Shown here piece after piece: positions 36,087-48,186 of a stretch of 64,000 nt of DNA. Made by a program: the position numbers and the translations under genes. Under the pieces are notes generated by a model that was not told the DNA's origin, made no database searches, and saw only the letters and a program-made list of their open reading frames with translations. Source of the stretch: Desmodus rotundus (taxonomy: Eukaryota; Chordata; Mammalia; Chiroptera; Phyllostomidae); the NCBI RefSeq assembly GCF_022682495.2, contig NW_026527555.1:248001-312000 (forward strand), written 5' to 3'. Positions within the stretch are counted from its first letter, which is position 1; the number at the start of each line of letters is the position of its first letter.

Positions 36087-37129
36087 CATGTTACAGGTAG
36101 GTTTAGGTCTAGGGCTAGAGCTAGCTGACGGCCGCAGTTAGAAGAAAGTGTGTCATAGAAGATAGTGTATTTCATAGCTGTCATAGTTCTGTGCTTTCAT
36201 GGAGTGCGTTCATGATGAGAAAGTGATTCTGTAGATCCTTGCACTCAAACACAGCAAGGTAAATGAAAACAGAGCAAAATAGCTGATCATAGGTTCTGAA
36301 GAGGGTATGTGATATGGTACAAGGCACTCATTTCCAATTCAACTGATATGAGCACATTGATCTAGTGCCGCGTTTTTGCTGAACGCCACTTAACAGGAAC
36401 ATGTTCGTTCCCGAGTAACTTGGCAGCTTTCAAACCGTTCACTCCTGTGCTGTGTGAGAGAAAGTGACTCGAGTAGAGTAAGGGGACTGCTAGCTGCGCA
36501 TGCATTGCTACGTTAAAAACACTGTATGGTCAAAGTGAGGCAGTAGGCTGCTGCTTCTCTTCTTCCCGGGGCTTCTTTTTTCTGATGGAAAAAGTACCTA
36601 GGAGAAAACTCTACTGGGGACGCTCATTCCCCTGCAAGGACCACAAAGTGCTATGCTAACATTCCCTCCTTTGCGGACGGGAAATCATTTCCGTAGTTCT
36701 TGGGCTATGACAGGAGCCATAGATCCTATATTGCAGCAAGGTACTTGGGCAGGATGCTGACAAGCGTACGTACTATGTGAGACACCACTGCTTTCATCTC
36801 CTACTGCAATGAGAACATTGATAACACGTCAAATAGTGTGGATGGCTTTTGTTGAGAACACTTTTCGCACGACTTGATGTAATCCCTGAATGATGCAGGG
36901 GAGCGCAAACTCCTCACTGCTGTATTCTCAGAGTGGAATGAATGCCCTGGTAGGCCCATGAGGTACTTTTCGCTTCTTCCTCCTTGAACGCTTCACGAAC
37001 GGGTGGAGTCCGAGGGACGTAGTATTGTCTCCATGGTTTCTTAGGCTACAGCCTTCTTCTCCCATCACATCTCCTACTGAGATGGGAACATTGAGAAGAC
37101 GCTGAACCCGGAGACGGCTTTGGGAAAAA

Positions 37130-37146
37130 ACCCGCTTCCTACGAAA
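37130..37146 (-). other. CENP-B-box-like site, intact (monomer 19)
   Basis: CGGG core, gamma of trimer 3. Confidence 0.7.
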
Positions 37147-37969
37147 TAGGTGGATTCCCGAGTGATTTTGAGGAGCAAACAAATCTTCACGAATGTAGTA
37201 TCATCCACCGGGAGCCCCACAGGCTACTCTGAGATCCACATTCCCTTAGATCTTCAGAGACTTGGAGTCCAAGTCACGTAGCACGGCCTAGCGGCCTTCC
37301 AATGTCCGGACACGCTTTCCCCGCAGCACGCACAATTTGGCGAAAACAGTGGTAGCCAAGCTTACTCTAGTTCAGAGTTGGCATAGTCCTGTGCTTCCGT
37401 TCACTCCTTTGTTTTGGGGAACGCGATTCCGGAACTCTCTGGCTCGCAAAGTTACCGCCAAGGTGATCATACAGAAAACCCATTGAAATGACGTTCTAAC
37501 TCGGCCGGTTCTATCGGCACCCCCTACATTTCGCACTCTACTGAAACGAGTCCATTGACCTAGTGTTACCTGCTGGAGATGAAATGTGCTAATAAGGCAC
37601 TTGTATGAAACATCCTGATTCCCTAGTTGTTTGGAAGCTGTGCATGAATTCCTTGCTGTTCTCGCAGAAGGAAATTCCGTCGAAAAGAGTCAGTGGACTG
37701 TGAGCTTACATGTGCATATCTAGGTTGGACCAACAGTTTTGTCCACAGGACATAGTAGTCAGTAGCTGCAGGAAATCTTCGGACTCTGCTATTTTGCTGG
37801 AATAAAGAGAGCGGCGAAAAGCCCACACTCGCAGCTCATTGTCCTGCAAAGTTCAGATGCTGCTATGCTCCTGTTCGTTCACTACCCATGGAAATGATTT
37901 CAGTAGCATTTTGGTTAGGACACAACGCAAAGCTCTGATATATCAGACACCTTCCGTTTAAAGATAGGG

Positions 37970-38121
37970 TTAGGGTTAGGGCTAGCATTAGGATTGTGGT
38001 AAGGATTAGCTTTATTATTAGGGTTAGGGTTAGGGTTAAGGATAGGGTTAGGGTTAGGGATAAGGTTAGGGTTAGCGATAGGGTTAGGGTTAGGGTTAGG
38101 GTTAGGGTTAGGGTTTGGGTT
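37970..38121 (+). repeat. Interstitial telomeric block, monomer 19 (gamma)
   Basis: 152 bp. Confidence 0.96.
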
Positions 38122-39164
38122 CATGTTACAGGTAGGTTTAGGTCTAGGGCTAGAGCTAGCTGACGGCCGCAGTTAGAAGAAAGTGTGTCATAGAAGATAG
38201 TGTATTTCATAGCTGTCATAGTTCTGTGCTTTCATGGAGTGTGTTCATGATGAGAAAGTGATTCTGTAGATCCTTGCACTCAAACACAGCAAGGTAAATG
38301 AAAACAGAGCAAAATAGCTGATCATAGGTTCTGAAGAGGGTATGTGATATGGTACAAGGCACTCATTTCCAATTCAACTGATATGAGCACATTGACCTAG
38401 TGCCGCGTTTTTGCTGAACGCGACTTAACAGGAACATGTTCGTTCCCGAGTAACTTGGCAGCTTTCAAACCGTTCACTCCTGTGCTGTGTGAGAGAAAGT
38501 GACTCGAGTAGAGTAAGGGGACTGCTAGCTGCGCATGCATTTCTACGTTAAAAACACTGTATGGTCAAAGTGAGGCAGTAGGCTGCTGCTTCTCTTCTTC
38601 CCGGGGCTACGCTTTTCTGATGGAAAAAGTACCTAGGAGAAAACTCTACTGGGGACGCTCATTCCCCTGCAAGGACCACAAAGTGCTATGCTAACATTCC
38701 CTCCTTTGCGGACGGGAAATCATTTCCGTAGCTCTTGGGCTATGACAGGACCCAGAGATCCTATATTGCAGCAAGGTACTTGGGCAGGATGCTGACAAGG
38801 GTACGTACCATGTGAGACACCACTGCTTTCATGTCCTACTGCAATGAGAACATTGATAACACGTCAAATAGTGTGGATGGCTTTTGTTGAGAACACTTTT
38901 CGCACGACTTGATGTAATCCCTGAATGATGCAGGGGAGCGCAAACTCCTCACTGCTGTATTCTCAGAGTGGAATGAATGCCCCGGTAGGCCCATGAGGTA
39001 CTTTTCGCTTCTTCCTCCTTGAACGCTTCACGAACGGGTGGAGTCCGAGGGACGTAGTATTGTCTCCATGGTTTCTTAGGCTACAGCCTTCTTCTCCCAT
39101 CACATCTCCTACTGAGATGGGAACATTGAGAAGACGCTGAACCCGGAGACGGCTTTGGGAAAAA

Positions 39165-39181
39165 ACCGGCTTCCTACGAAA
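39165..39181 (-). other. CENP-B-box-like site, broken (monomer 20)
   Basis: CCGG core, alpha of trimer 4. Confidence 0.68.
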
Positions 39182-40004
39182 TAGGTGGATTCCCGAGTGA
39201 TTTTGAGGAGCAAACAAATCTTCACGAATGTAGTATCATCCACCGGGAGCCCCACAGGCTACTCTGAGATCCACATTCCCTTAGATCTTCAGAGACTTGG
39301 AGTCCAAGTCACGTAGCACGGCCTAGCGGCCTTCCAACGTCCGGATACGCTTTCCCCGCAGCACGCACAATTTGGCGAAAACAGTGGTAGACAAGCTTAC
39401 TCTAGTTCAGAGTTGGCATAGTCCTGTGCTTCCGTTCACTCCTTTGTTTTGGGGAACGCGATTCCGGAACTCTCTGGCTCGCAAAGTTACCGCCAAGGTG
39501 ATCATACAGAAAACCCATTGAAATGACGTTCTAACTCGGCCGGTTCTATCGGCACCCCCTACATTTCGCACTCTACTGAAACGAGTCCATTGACCTAGTG
39601 TTACCCGCTGGAGATGAAATGTGCTAATAAGGCACTGGTATGAAACTTCCTGATTCCCTATTTGTTTGGAAGCTGTGCATGAATTCCTTGCTGTTCTCGT
39701 AGAAGGAAATTCCGTCGAAAAGAGTCAGTGGACTGTGAGCTTCATGTGCATATCTAGGTTGGACCAACAGTTTTGTCCACAGGACATAGTAGTCAGTAGC
39801 TGCAGGAAATCTTCGGACTCTGCTATTTTGCTGGAATAAAGAGAGCGGCGAAAAGCCCACACTCGCAGCTCATTGTCCTGCAAAGTTCAGATGCTGCTAT
39901 GCTCCTGTTCGTTCACTACCCATGGAAAATGATTTCAGTAGCATTTTGGTTAGGACACAACGCAAAGCTCTGATATATCAGACACCTTCCGTTTAAAGAT
40001 AGTG

Positions 40005-40120
40005 TTAGGGTTAGGGCTAGCATTAGGATTGTGGTAAGGATTAGCTTTATTATTAGGGTTAGGGTTAGGGTTAAGGATCGGGTTAGGGTTAGGGATAGTG
40101 TTAGGGTTAGGGTTTGGGTT
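40005..40120 (+). repeat. Interstitial telomeric block, monomer 20 (alpha)
   Basis: 116 bp. Confidence 0.96.
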
Positions 40121-41163
40121 CATGTTACAGGTAGGTTTAGGTCTAAGGCTAAAGCTAGCTGAAGGCCGCAGTTAGAAGAAAGTGTGTCATAGAAGATAGT
40201 GTATTTCATAGCTGTCATAGTTCTGTGCTTTCATGGAGTGCGTTCATAATGAGAACGTGATTCTGTAGATCCTTGCACTCAAACACAGCAAGGAAAATGA
40301 AAACAGAGCAAAATAGCTGATCATAGGTTCTGAAGAGGGTATGTGATATGGTACAAGGCACTCATTTCCAATTCAACTGATATGAGCACATTGATCTAGT
40401 GCCGCGTTTTTGCTGAACGCCACTTAACAGGAACATGTTCGTTCCCGAGTAACTTGGCAGCTTTCAAACCGTTCACTCCTGTGCTGTGTGAGAGAAAGTG
40501 ACTCGAGTAGAGTAAGGGGACTGCTAGCTGCGCATGCATTGCTACGTTAAAAACACTGTATGGTCAAAGTGAGGCAGTAGGCTGCTGCTTCTCTTCTTCC
40601 CGGGGCTACGCTTTTCTGATGGAAAAAGTACCTAGGAGAAAACTCTACTGGGGACTCTCATTCCGCTGCAAGGACCACAAAGTGCTATGCTAGCATTCCC
40701 TCCTTTGCGGACGGGAAATAATTTCCGTAGCTCTTGGGCTATGACAGGAGCCATAGATCCTATATTGCAGCAAGGTACTTGGGCAGGATGCTGACAAGCG
40801 TACGTACTATGTGAGACACCACTGCTTTCATCTTCTACTGCAATGAGAACATTGATAACACGTCAAATAGTGTGGATGGCTTTTGTTGAGAACACTTTTC
40901 GCACGACTTGATGTAATCCCTGAATGATGCAGGGGAGCGCAAACTCCTCACTGCTGTATTCTCAGAGTGGAATGAATGCCCCGGTAGGCCCATGAGGTAC
41001 TTTTCGCTTCTTCCTCCTTGAACGCTTCACGAACGGGTGGAGTCCGAGGGACGTAGTATTGTCTCCATGGTTTCTTAGGCTACAGCCTTCTTCTCCCATC
41101 ACATCTCCTACTGAGATGGGAACATTGAGAAGACGCTGAACCCGGAGACGGCTTTGGGAAAAA

Positions 41164-41180
41164 ACCCGCTTCCTACGAAA
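41164..41180 (-). other. CENP-B-box-like site, intact (monomer 21)
   Basis: CGGG core, beta of trimer 4. Confidence 0.7.
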
Positions 41181-42002
41181 CAGGTGGATTCCCGAGTGAT
41201 TTTGAGGAGCAAACAAATCTTCACGAATGTAGTATCTTCCACCGGGAGCCCCACAGGCTACTCTGAGATCCACATTCCCTTAGATCTTCAGAGACTTGGA
41301 GTCCAAGTCACGTAGCACGGCCTAGCGGCCTTCCAACGTCCGGATACGCTTTCCCCGCAGCACGCACAATTTGGCGAAAACAGTGGTAGCCAAGCTTACT
41401 CTGGTTCATAGTTGGCATAGTCCTGTACTTCCGTTCACTCCTTTGTTTTGGGGAACGCGATTGCGGAACTCTCTGGCTCGCAAAGTTACCGCCAAGGTGA
41501 TCATACAGAAAACCCATTGAAATGACGTTCTAACTCGGCCGGTTCTATCGGCACCCCCTACATTTCGCACTCTACTGAAACGAGTCCATTGACCTAGTGT
41601 TACCCGCTGGAGATGAAATGTGCTAATGAGGCACTTGTATGAAACATCCTGATTCCCTAGTTGTTTGGAAGCTGTGCATGAATTCCTTGCTGTTCTCGCA
41701 GAAGGAAATTCCGTCGAAAAGAGTCAGTGGACTGTGAGCTTCATGTGCATATCTAGGTTGGACCAACAGTTTTGTCCACAGGACATAGTAGTCAGTAGCT
41801 GCAGGAAATCTTCGGACTCTGCTATTTTGCTGGAATAAAGAGAGCGGCGAAAAGCCCACACTCGCAGCTCATTGTCCTGCAAAGTTCAGATGCTGCTATG
41901 CTCCTGTTCGTTCACTACCCATGGAAATGATTTCTGTAGCATTTTGGTTGGGACACAACGCAAAGCTCTGATATATCAGACACCTTCCGTTTAAAGATAG
42001 GG

Positions 42003-42118
42003 TTAGGGTTAGGGCTAGCATTAGGATTGTGGTAAGGATTAGCTTTATTATTAGGGTTAGGGTTAGGGTTAAGGATAGGGTTAGGGTTAGGGTTAGGGTT
42101 AGTGTTAGGGTTTGGGTT
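42003..42118 (+). repeat. Interstitial telomeric block, monomer 21 (beta)
   Basis: 116 bp. Confidence 0.96.
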
Positions 42119-43161
42119 CATGTTACAGGTAGGTTTAGGTCTAGGGCTAGAGCTAGCTGACGGCCGCAGTTAGAAGAAAGTGTGTCATAGAAGATAGTGT
42201 ATTTCATAGCTGTCATAGTTCTGTGCTTTCATGGAGTGCGTTCATGATGAGAAAGTGATTCTGTAGATCCTTGCACTCAAACACAGCAAGGTAAATGAAA
42301 ACAGAGCAAAATAGCTGATCATAGGTTCTGAAGAGGGTATGTGATATGGTACAAGGCACTCATTTCCAATTCAACTGATATGAGCACATTGATCTAGTGC
42401 CGCGTTTTTGCTGAACGCCACTTAACAGGAACATGTTCGTTCCCGAGTAACTTGGCAGCTTTCAAACCGTTCACTCCTGTGCTGTGTGAGAGAAAGTGAC
42501 TCGAGTAGAGTAAGGGGACTGCTAGCTGCGCATGCATTGCTACGTTAAAAACACTGTATGGTCAAAGTGAGGCAGTAGGCTGCTGCTTCTCTTCTTCCCG
42601 GGGCTTCTTTTTTCTGATGGAAAAAGTACCTAGGAGAAAACTCTACTGGGGACGCTCATTCCCCTGCAAGGACCACAAAGTGCTATGCTAACATTCCCTC
42701 CTTTGCGGACGGGAAATCATTTCCGTAGTTCTTGGGCTATGACAGGAGCCATAGATCCTATATTGCAGCAAGGTACTTGGGCAGGATGCTGACAAGCGTA
42801 CGTACTATGTGAGACACCACTGCTTTCATCTCCTACTGCAATGAGAACATTGATAACACGTCAAATAGTGTGGATGGCTTTTGTTGAGAACACTTTTCGC
42901 ACGACTTGATGTAATCCCTGAATGATGCAGGGGAGCGCAAACTCCTCACTGCTGTATTCTCAGAGTGGAATGAATGCCCTGGTAGGCCCATGAGGTACTT
43001 TTCGCTTCTTCCTCCTTGAACGCTTCACGAACGGGTGGAGTCCGAGGGACGTAGTATTGTCTCCATGGTTTCTTAGGCTACAGCCTTCTTCTCCCATCAC
43101 ATCTCCTACTGAGATGGGAACATTGAGAAGACGCTGAACCCGGAGACGGCTTTGGGAAAAA

Positions 43162-43178
43162 ACCCGCTTCCTACGAAA
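43162..43178 (-). other. CENP-B-box-like site, intact (monomer 22)
   Basis: CGGG core, gamma of trimer 4. Confidence 0.7.
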
Positions 43179-44001
43179 TAGGTGGATTCCCGAGTGATTT
43201 TGAGGAGCAAACAAATCTTCACGAATGTAGTATCATCCACCGGGAGCCCCACAGGCTACTCTGAGATCCACATTCCCTTAGATCTTCAGAGACTTGGAGT
43301 CCAAGTCACGTAGCACGGCCTAGCGGCCTTCCAATGTCCGGACACGCTTTCCCCGCAGCACGCACAATTTGGCGAAAACAGTGGTAGCCAAGCTTACTCT
43401 AGTTCAGAGTTGGCATAGTCCTGTGCTTCCGTTCACTCCTTTGTTTTGGGGAACGCGATTCCGGAACTCTCTGGCTCGCAAAGTTACCGCCAAGGTGATC
43501 ATACAGAAAACCCATTGAAATGACGTTCTAACTCGGCCGGTTCTATCGGCACCCCCTACATTTCGCACTCTACTGAAACGAGTCCATTGACCTAGTGTTA
43601 CCTGCTGGAGATGAAATGTGCTAATAAGGCACTTGTATGAAACATCCTGATTCCCTAGTTGTTTGGAAGCTGTGCATGAATTCCTTGCTGTTCTCGCAGA
43701 AGGAAATTCCGTCGAAAAGAGTCAGTGGACTGTGAGCTTACATGTGCATATCTAGGTTGGACCAACAGTTTTGTCCACAGGACATAGTAGTCAGTAGCTG
43801 CAGGAAATCTTCGGACTCTGCTATTTTGCTGGAATAAAGAGAGCGGCGAAAAGCCCACACTCGCAGCTCATTGTCCTGCAAAGTTCAGATGCTGCTATGC
43901 TCCTGTTCGTTCACTACCCATGGAAATGATTTCAGTAGCATTTTGGTTAGGACACAACGCAAAGCTCTGATATATCAGACACCTTCCGTTTAAAGATAGG
44001 G

Positions 44002-44153
44002 TTAGGGTTAGGGCTAGCATTAGGATTGTGGTAAGGATTAGCTTTATTATTAGGGTTAGGGTTAGGGTTAAGGATAGGGTTAGGGTTAGGGATAAGGTTA
44101 GGGTTAGCGATAGGGTTAGGGTTAGGGTTAGGGTTAGGGTTAGGGTTTGGGTT
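44002..44153 (+). repeat. Interstitial telomeric block, monomer 22 (gamma)
   Basis: 152 bp. Confidence 0.96.
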
Positions 44154-45196
44154 CATGTTACAGGTAGGTTTAGGTCTAGGGCTAGAGCTAGCTGACGGCC
44201 GCAGTTAGAAGAAAGTGTGTCATAGAAGATAGTGTATTTCATAGCTGTCATAGTTCTGTGCTTTCATGGAGTGTGTTCATGATGAGAAAGTGATTCTGTA
44301 GATCCTTGCACTCAAACACAGCAAGGTAAATGAAAACAGAGCAAAATAGCTGATCATAGGTTCTGAAGAGGGTATGTGATATGGTACAAGGCACTCATTT
44401 CCAATTCAACTGATATGAGCACATTGACCTAGTGCCGCGTTTTTGCTGAACGCGACTTAACAGGAACATGTTCGTTCCCGAGTAACTTGGCAGCTTTCAA
44501 ACCGTTCACTCCTGTGCTGTGTGAGAGAAAGTGACTCGAGTAGAGTAAGGGGACTGCTAGCTGCGCATGCATTTCTACGTTAAAAACACTGTATGGTCAA
44601 AGTGAGGCAGTAGGCTGCTGCTTCTCTTCTTCCCGGGGCTACGCTTTTCTGATGGAAAAAGTACCTAGGAGAAAACTCTACTGGGGACGCTCATTCCCCT
44701 GCAAGGACCACAAAGTGCTATGCTAACATTCCCTCCTTTGCGGACGGGAAATCATTTCCGTAGCTCTTGGGCTATGACAGGACCCAGAGATCCTATATTG
44801 CAGCAAGGTACTTGGGCAGGATGCTGACAAGGGTACGTACCATGTGAGACACCACTGCTTTCATGTCCTACTGCAATGAGAACATTGATAACACGTCAAA
44901 TAGTGTGGATGGCTTTTGTTGAGAACACTTTTCGCACGACTTGATGTAATCCCTGAATGATGCAGGGGAGCGCAAACTCCTCACTGCTGTATTCTCAGAG
45001 TGGAATGAATGCCCCGGTAGGCCCATGAGGTACTTTTCGCTTCTTCCTCCTTGAACGCTTCACGAACGGGTGGAGTCCGAGGGACGTAGTATTGTCTCCA
45101 TGGTTTCTTAGGCTACAGCCTTCTTCTCCCATCACATCTCCTACTGAGATGGGAACATTGAGAAGACGCTGAACCCGGAGACGGCTTTGGGAAAAA

Positions 45197-45213
45197 ACCG
45201 GCTTCCTACGAAA
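45197..45213 (-). other. CENP-B-box-like site, broken (monomer 23)
   Basis: CCGG core, as expected for the alpha part of the chimera. Confidence 0.68.
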
Positions 45214-46035
45214 TAGGTGGATTCCCGAGTGATTTTGAGGAGCAAACAAATCTTCACGAATGTAGTATCATCCACCGGGAGCCCCACAGGCTACTCTGAG
45301 ATCCACATTCCCTTAGATCTTCAGAGACTTGGAGTCCAAGTCACGTAGCACGGCCTAGCGGCCTTCCAACGTCCGGATACGCTTTCCCCGCAGCACGCAC
45401 AATTTGGCGAAAACAGTGGTAGCCAAGCTTACTCTAGTTCAGAGTTGGCATAGTCCTGTGCTTCCGTTCACTCCTTTGTTTTGGGGAACGCGATTCCGGA
45501 ACTCTCTGGCTCGCAAAGTTACCGCCAAGGTGATCATACAGAAAACCCATTGAAATGACGTTCTAACTCGGCCGGTTCTATCGGCACCCCCTACATTTCG
45601 CACTCTACTGAAACGAGTCCATTGACCTAGTGTTACCCGCTGGAGATGAAATGTGCTAATGAGGCACTTGTATGAAACATCCTGATTCCCTAGTTGTTTG
45701 GAAGCTGTGCATGAATTCCTTGCTGTTCTCGCAGAAGGAAATTCCGTCGAAAAGAGTCAGTGGACTGTGAGCTTCATGTGCATATCTAGGTTGGACCAAC
45801 AGTTTTGTCCACAGGACATAGTAGTCAGTAGCTGCAGGAAATCTTCGGACTCTGCTATTTTGCTGGAATAAAGAGAGCGGCGAAAAGCCCACACTCGCAG
45901 CTCATTGTCCTGCAAAGTTCAGATGCTGCTATGCTCCTGTTCGTTCACTACCCATGGAAATGATTTCTGTAGCATTTTGGTTGGGACACAACGCAAAGCT
46001 CTGATATATCAGACACCTTCCGTTTAAAGATAGGG

Positions 46036-46151
46036 TTAGGGTTAGGGCTAGCATTAGGATTGTGGTAAGGATTAGCTTTATTATTAGGGTTAGGGTTAGG
46101 GTTAAGGATAGGGTTAGGGTTAGGGTTAGGGTTAGTGTTAGGGTTTGGGTT
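46036..46151 (+). repeat. Interstitial telomeric block, monomer 23 (beta half of the chimera)
   Basis: 116 bp with the beta signature GTTAGTGTTAGGG, although the left part of the unit is alpha. Confidence 0.96.
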
Positions 46152-47194
46152 CATGTTACAGGTAGGTTTAGGTCTAGGGCTAGAGCTAGCTGACGGCCGC
46201 AGTTAGAAGAAAGTGTGTCATAGAAGATAGTGTATTTCATAGCTGTCATAGTTCTGTGCTTTCATGGAGTGCGTTCATGATGAGAAAGTGATTCTGTAGA
46301 TCCTTGCACTCAAACACAGCAAGGTAAATGAAAACAGAGCAAAATAGCTGATCATAGGTTCTGAAGAGGGTATGTGATATGGTACAAGGCACTCATTTCC
46401 AATTCAACTGATATGAGCACATTGATCTAGTGCCGCGTTTTTGCTGAACGCCACTTAACAGGAACATGTTCGTTCCCGAGTAACTTGGCAGCTTTCAAAC
46501 CGTTCACTCCTGTGCTGTGTGAGAGAAAGTGACTCGAGTAGAGTAAGGGGACTGCTAGCTGCGCATGCATTGCTACGTTAAAAACACTGTATGGTCAAAG
46601 TGAGGCAGTAGGCTGCTGCTTCTCTTCTTCCCGGGGCTTCGCTTTTCTGATGGAAAAAGTACCTAGGAGAAAACTCTACTGGGGACGCTCATTCCCCTGC
46701 AAGGACCACAAAGTGCTATGCTAACATTCCCTCCTTTGCGGACGGGAAATCATTTCCGTAGTTCTTGGGCTATGACAGGAGCCATAGATCCTATATTGCA
46801 GCAAGGTACTTGGGCAGGATGCTGACAAGCGTACGTACTATGTGAGACACCACTGCTTTCATGTCCTACTGCAATGAGAACATTGATAACACGTCAAATA
46901 GTGTGGATGGCTTTTGTTGAGAACACTTTTCGCACGACTTGATGTAATCCCTGAATGATGCAGGGGAGCGCAAACTCCTCACTGCTGTATTCTCAGAGTG
47001 GAATGAATGCCCTGGTAGGCCCATGAGGTACTTTTCGCTTCTTCCTCCTTGAACGCTTCACGAACGGGTGGAGTCCGAGGGACGTAGTATTGTCTCCATG
47101 GTTTCTTAGGCTACAGCCTTCTTCTCCCATCACATCTCCTACTGAGATGGGAACATTGAGAAGACGCTGAACCCGGAGACGGCTTTGGGAAAAA

Positions 47195-47211
47195 ACCGGC
47201 TTCCTACGAAA
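47195..47211 (-). other. CENP-B-box-like site, broken (monomer 24)
   Basis: CCGG core. Confidence 0.68.
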
Positions 47212-48034
47212 TAGGTGGATTCCCGAGTGATTTTGAGGAGCAAACAAATCTTCACGAATGTAGTATCATCCACCGGGAGCCCCACAGGCTACTCTGAGAT
47301 CCACATTCCCTTAGATCTTCAGAGACTTGGAGTCCAAGTCACGTAGCACGGCCTAGCGGCCTTCCAACGTCCGGACACGCTTTCCCCGCAGCACGCACAA
47401 TTTGGCGAAAACAGTGGTAGCCAAGCTTACTCTAGTTCAGAGTTGGCATAGTCCTGTGCTTCCGTTCACTCCTTTGTTTTGGGGAACGCGATTCCGGAAC
47501 TCTCTGGCTCGCAAAGTTACCGCCAAGGTGATCATACAGAAAACCCATTGAAATGACGTTCTAACTCGGCCGGTTCTATCGGCACCCCCTACATTTCGCA
47601 CTCTACTGAAACGAGTCCATTGACCTAGTGTTACCTGCTGGAGATGAAATGTGCTAATAAGGCACTTGTATGAAACATCCTGATTCCCTAGTTGTTTGGA
47701 AGCTGTGCATGAATTCCTTGCTGTTCTCGCAGAAGGAAATTCCGTCGAAAAGAGTCAGTGGACTGTGAGCTTACATGTGCATATCTAGGTTGGACCAACA
47801 GTTTTGTCCACAGGACATAGTAGTCAGTAGCTGCAGGAAATCTTCGGACTCTGCTATTTTGCTGGAATAAAGAGAGCGGCGAAAAGCCCACACTCGCAGC
47901 TCATTGTCCTGCAAAGTTCAGATGCTGCTATGCTCCTGTTCGTTCACTACCCATGGAAATGATTTCAGTAGCATTTTGGTTAGGACACAACGCAAAGCTC
48001 TGATATATCAGACACCTTCCGTTTAAAGATAGGG

Positions 48035-48186
48035 TTAGGGTTAGGGCTAGCATTAGGATTGTGGTAAGGATTAGCTTTATTATTAGGGTTAGGGTTAGGG
48101 TTAAGGATAGGGTTAGGGTTAGGGATAAGGTTAGGGTTAGCGATAGGGTTAGGGTTAGGGTTAGGGTTAGGGTTAGGGTTTGGGTT
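48035..48186 (+). repeat. Interstitial telomeric block, monomer 24 (gamma)
   Basis: 152 bp, followed by the rare GAGTTAGCTG. Confidence 0.96.

Larger units (their letters stand above)
34301..36298 (+). repeat. Monomer 18, beta
   Basis: 1,998 bp, middle of trimer 3, GATTGCGG sub-variant. The box is intact. Confidence 0.97.
36299..38333 (+). repeat. Monomer 19, gamma
   Basis: 2,035 bp, closes trimer 3. It has the majority sub-variant with CCAATGTCCGG (T at 37303). The box is intact. Confidence 0.97.
38334..40332 (+). repeat. Monomer 20, alpha
   Basis: 1,999 bp, opens trimer 4. It has standard alpha markers and no private change was noticed. The box is broken. Confidence 0.97.
40333..42330 (+). 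repeat. Monomer 21, beta
   Basis: 1,998 bp, middle of trimer 4, GATTGCGG sub-variant. The box is intact. Confidence 0.97.
20238..44365 (+). repeat. Trimeric higher-order repeat, alpha-beta-gamma x4
   Basis: Starts at 20238, 26270, 32302, 38334 and 44366 are exactly 6,032 bp apart (1,999 + 1,998 + 2,035). Each trimer is alpha (CATTTCTACG, GGCTACGC, GTAGACAAG, box broken), beta (GGACTCTCATTCCGCTG, GAAACAGG, TCTTCCACC, box intact) and gamma (ACCTGCTGG, GAGCTTACATG, box intact). Corresponding units in different trimers differ by only scattered bases, while alpha, beta and gamma differ from each other at many linked sites. This is the hallmark of a higher-order repeat amplified as a unit. Confidence 0.95.
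42331..44365 (+). repeat. Monomer 22, gamma
   Basis: 2,035 bp, closes trimer 4. It has CCAATGTCCGG (T at 43335). The box is intact. Confidence 0.97.
44366..46363 (+). repeat. Monomer 23, alpha/beta chimera
   Basis: 1,998 bp. The left part to about 45494 is alpha-like (CATTTCTACG, GACCCAGAG, GGGTACGTACCATG, broken box, no GTACTTCC). From 45661 it is beta (AATGAGGCACTTGTATG, CATGGAAATG, beta telomeric block). It stands between two gammas, where an alpha-beta pair would be expected. It is best explained by unequal crossing over that removed one monomer equivalent. Confidence 0.93.
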
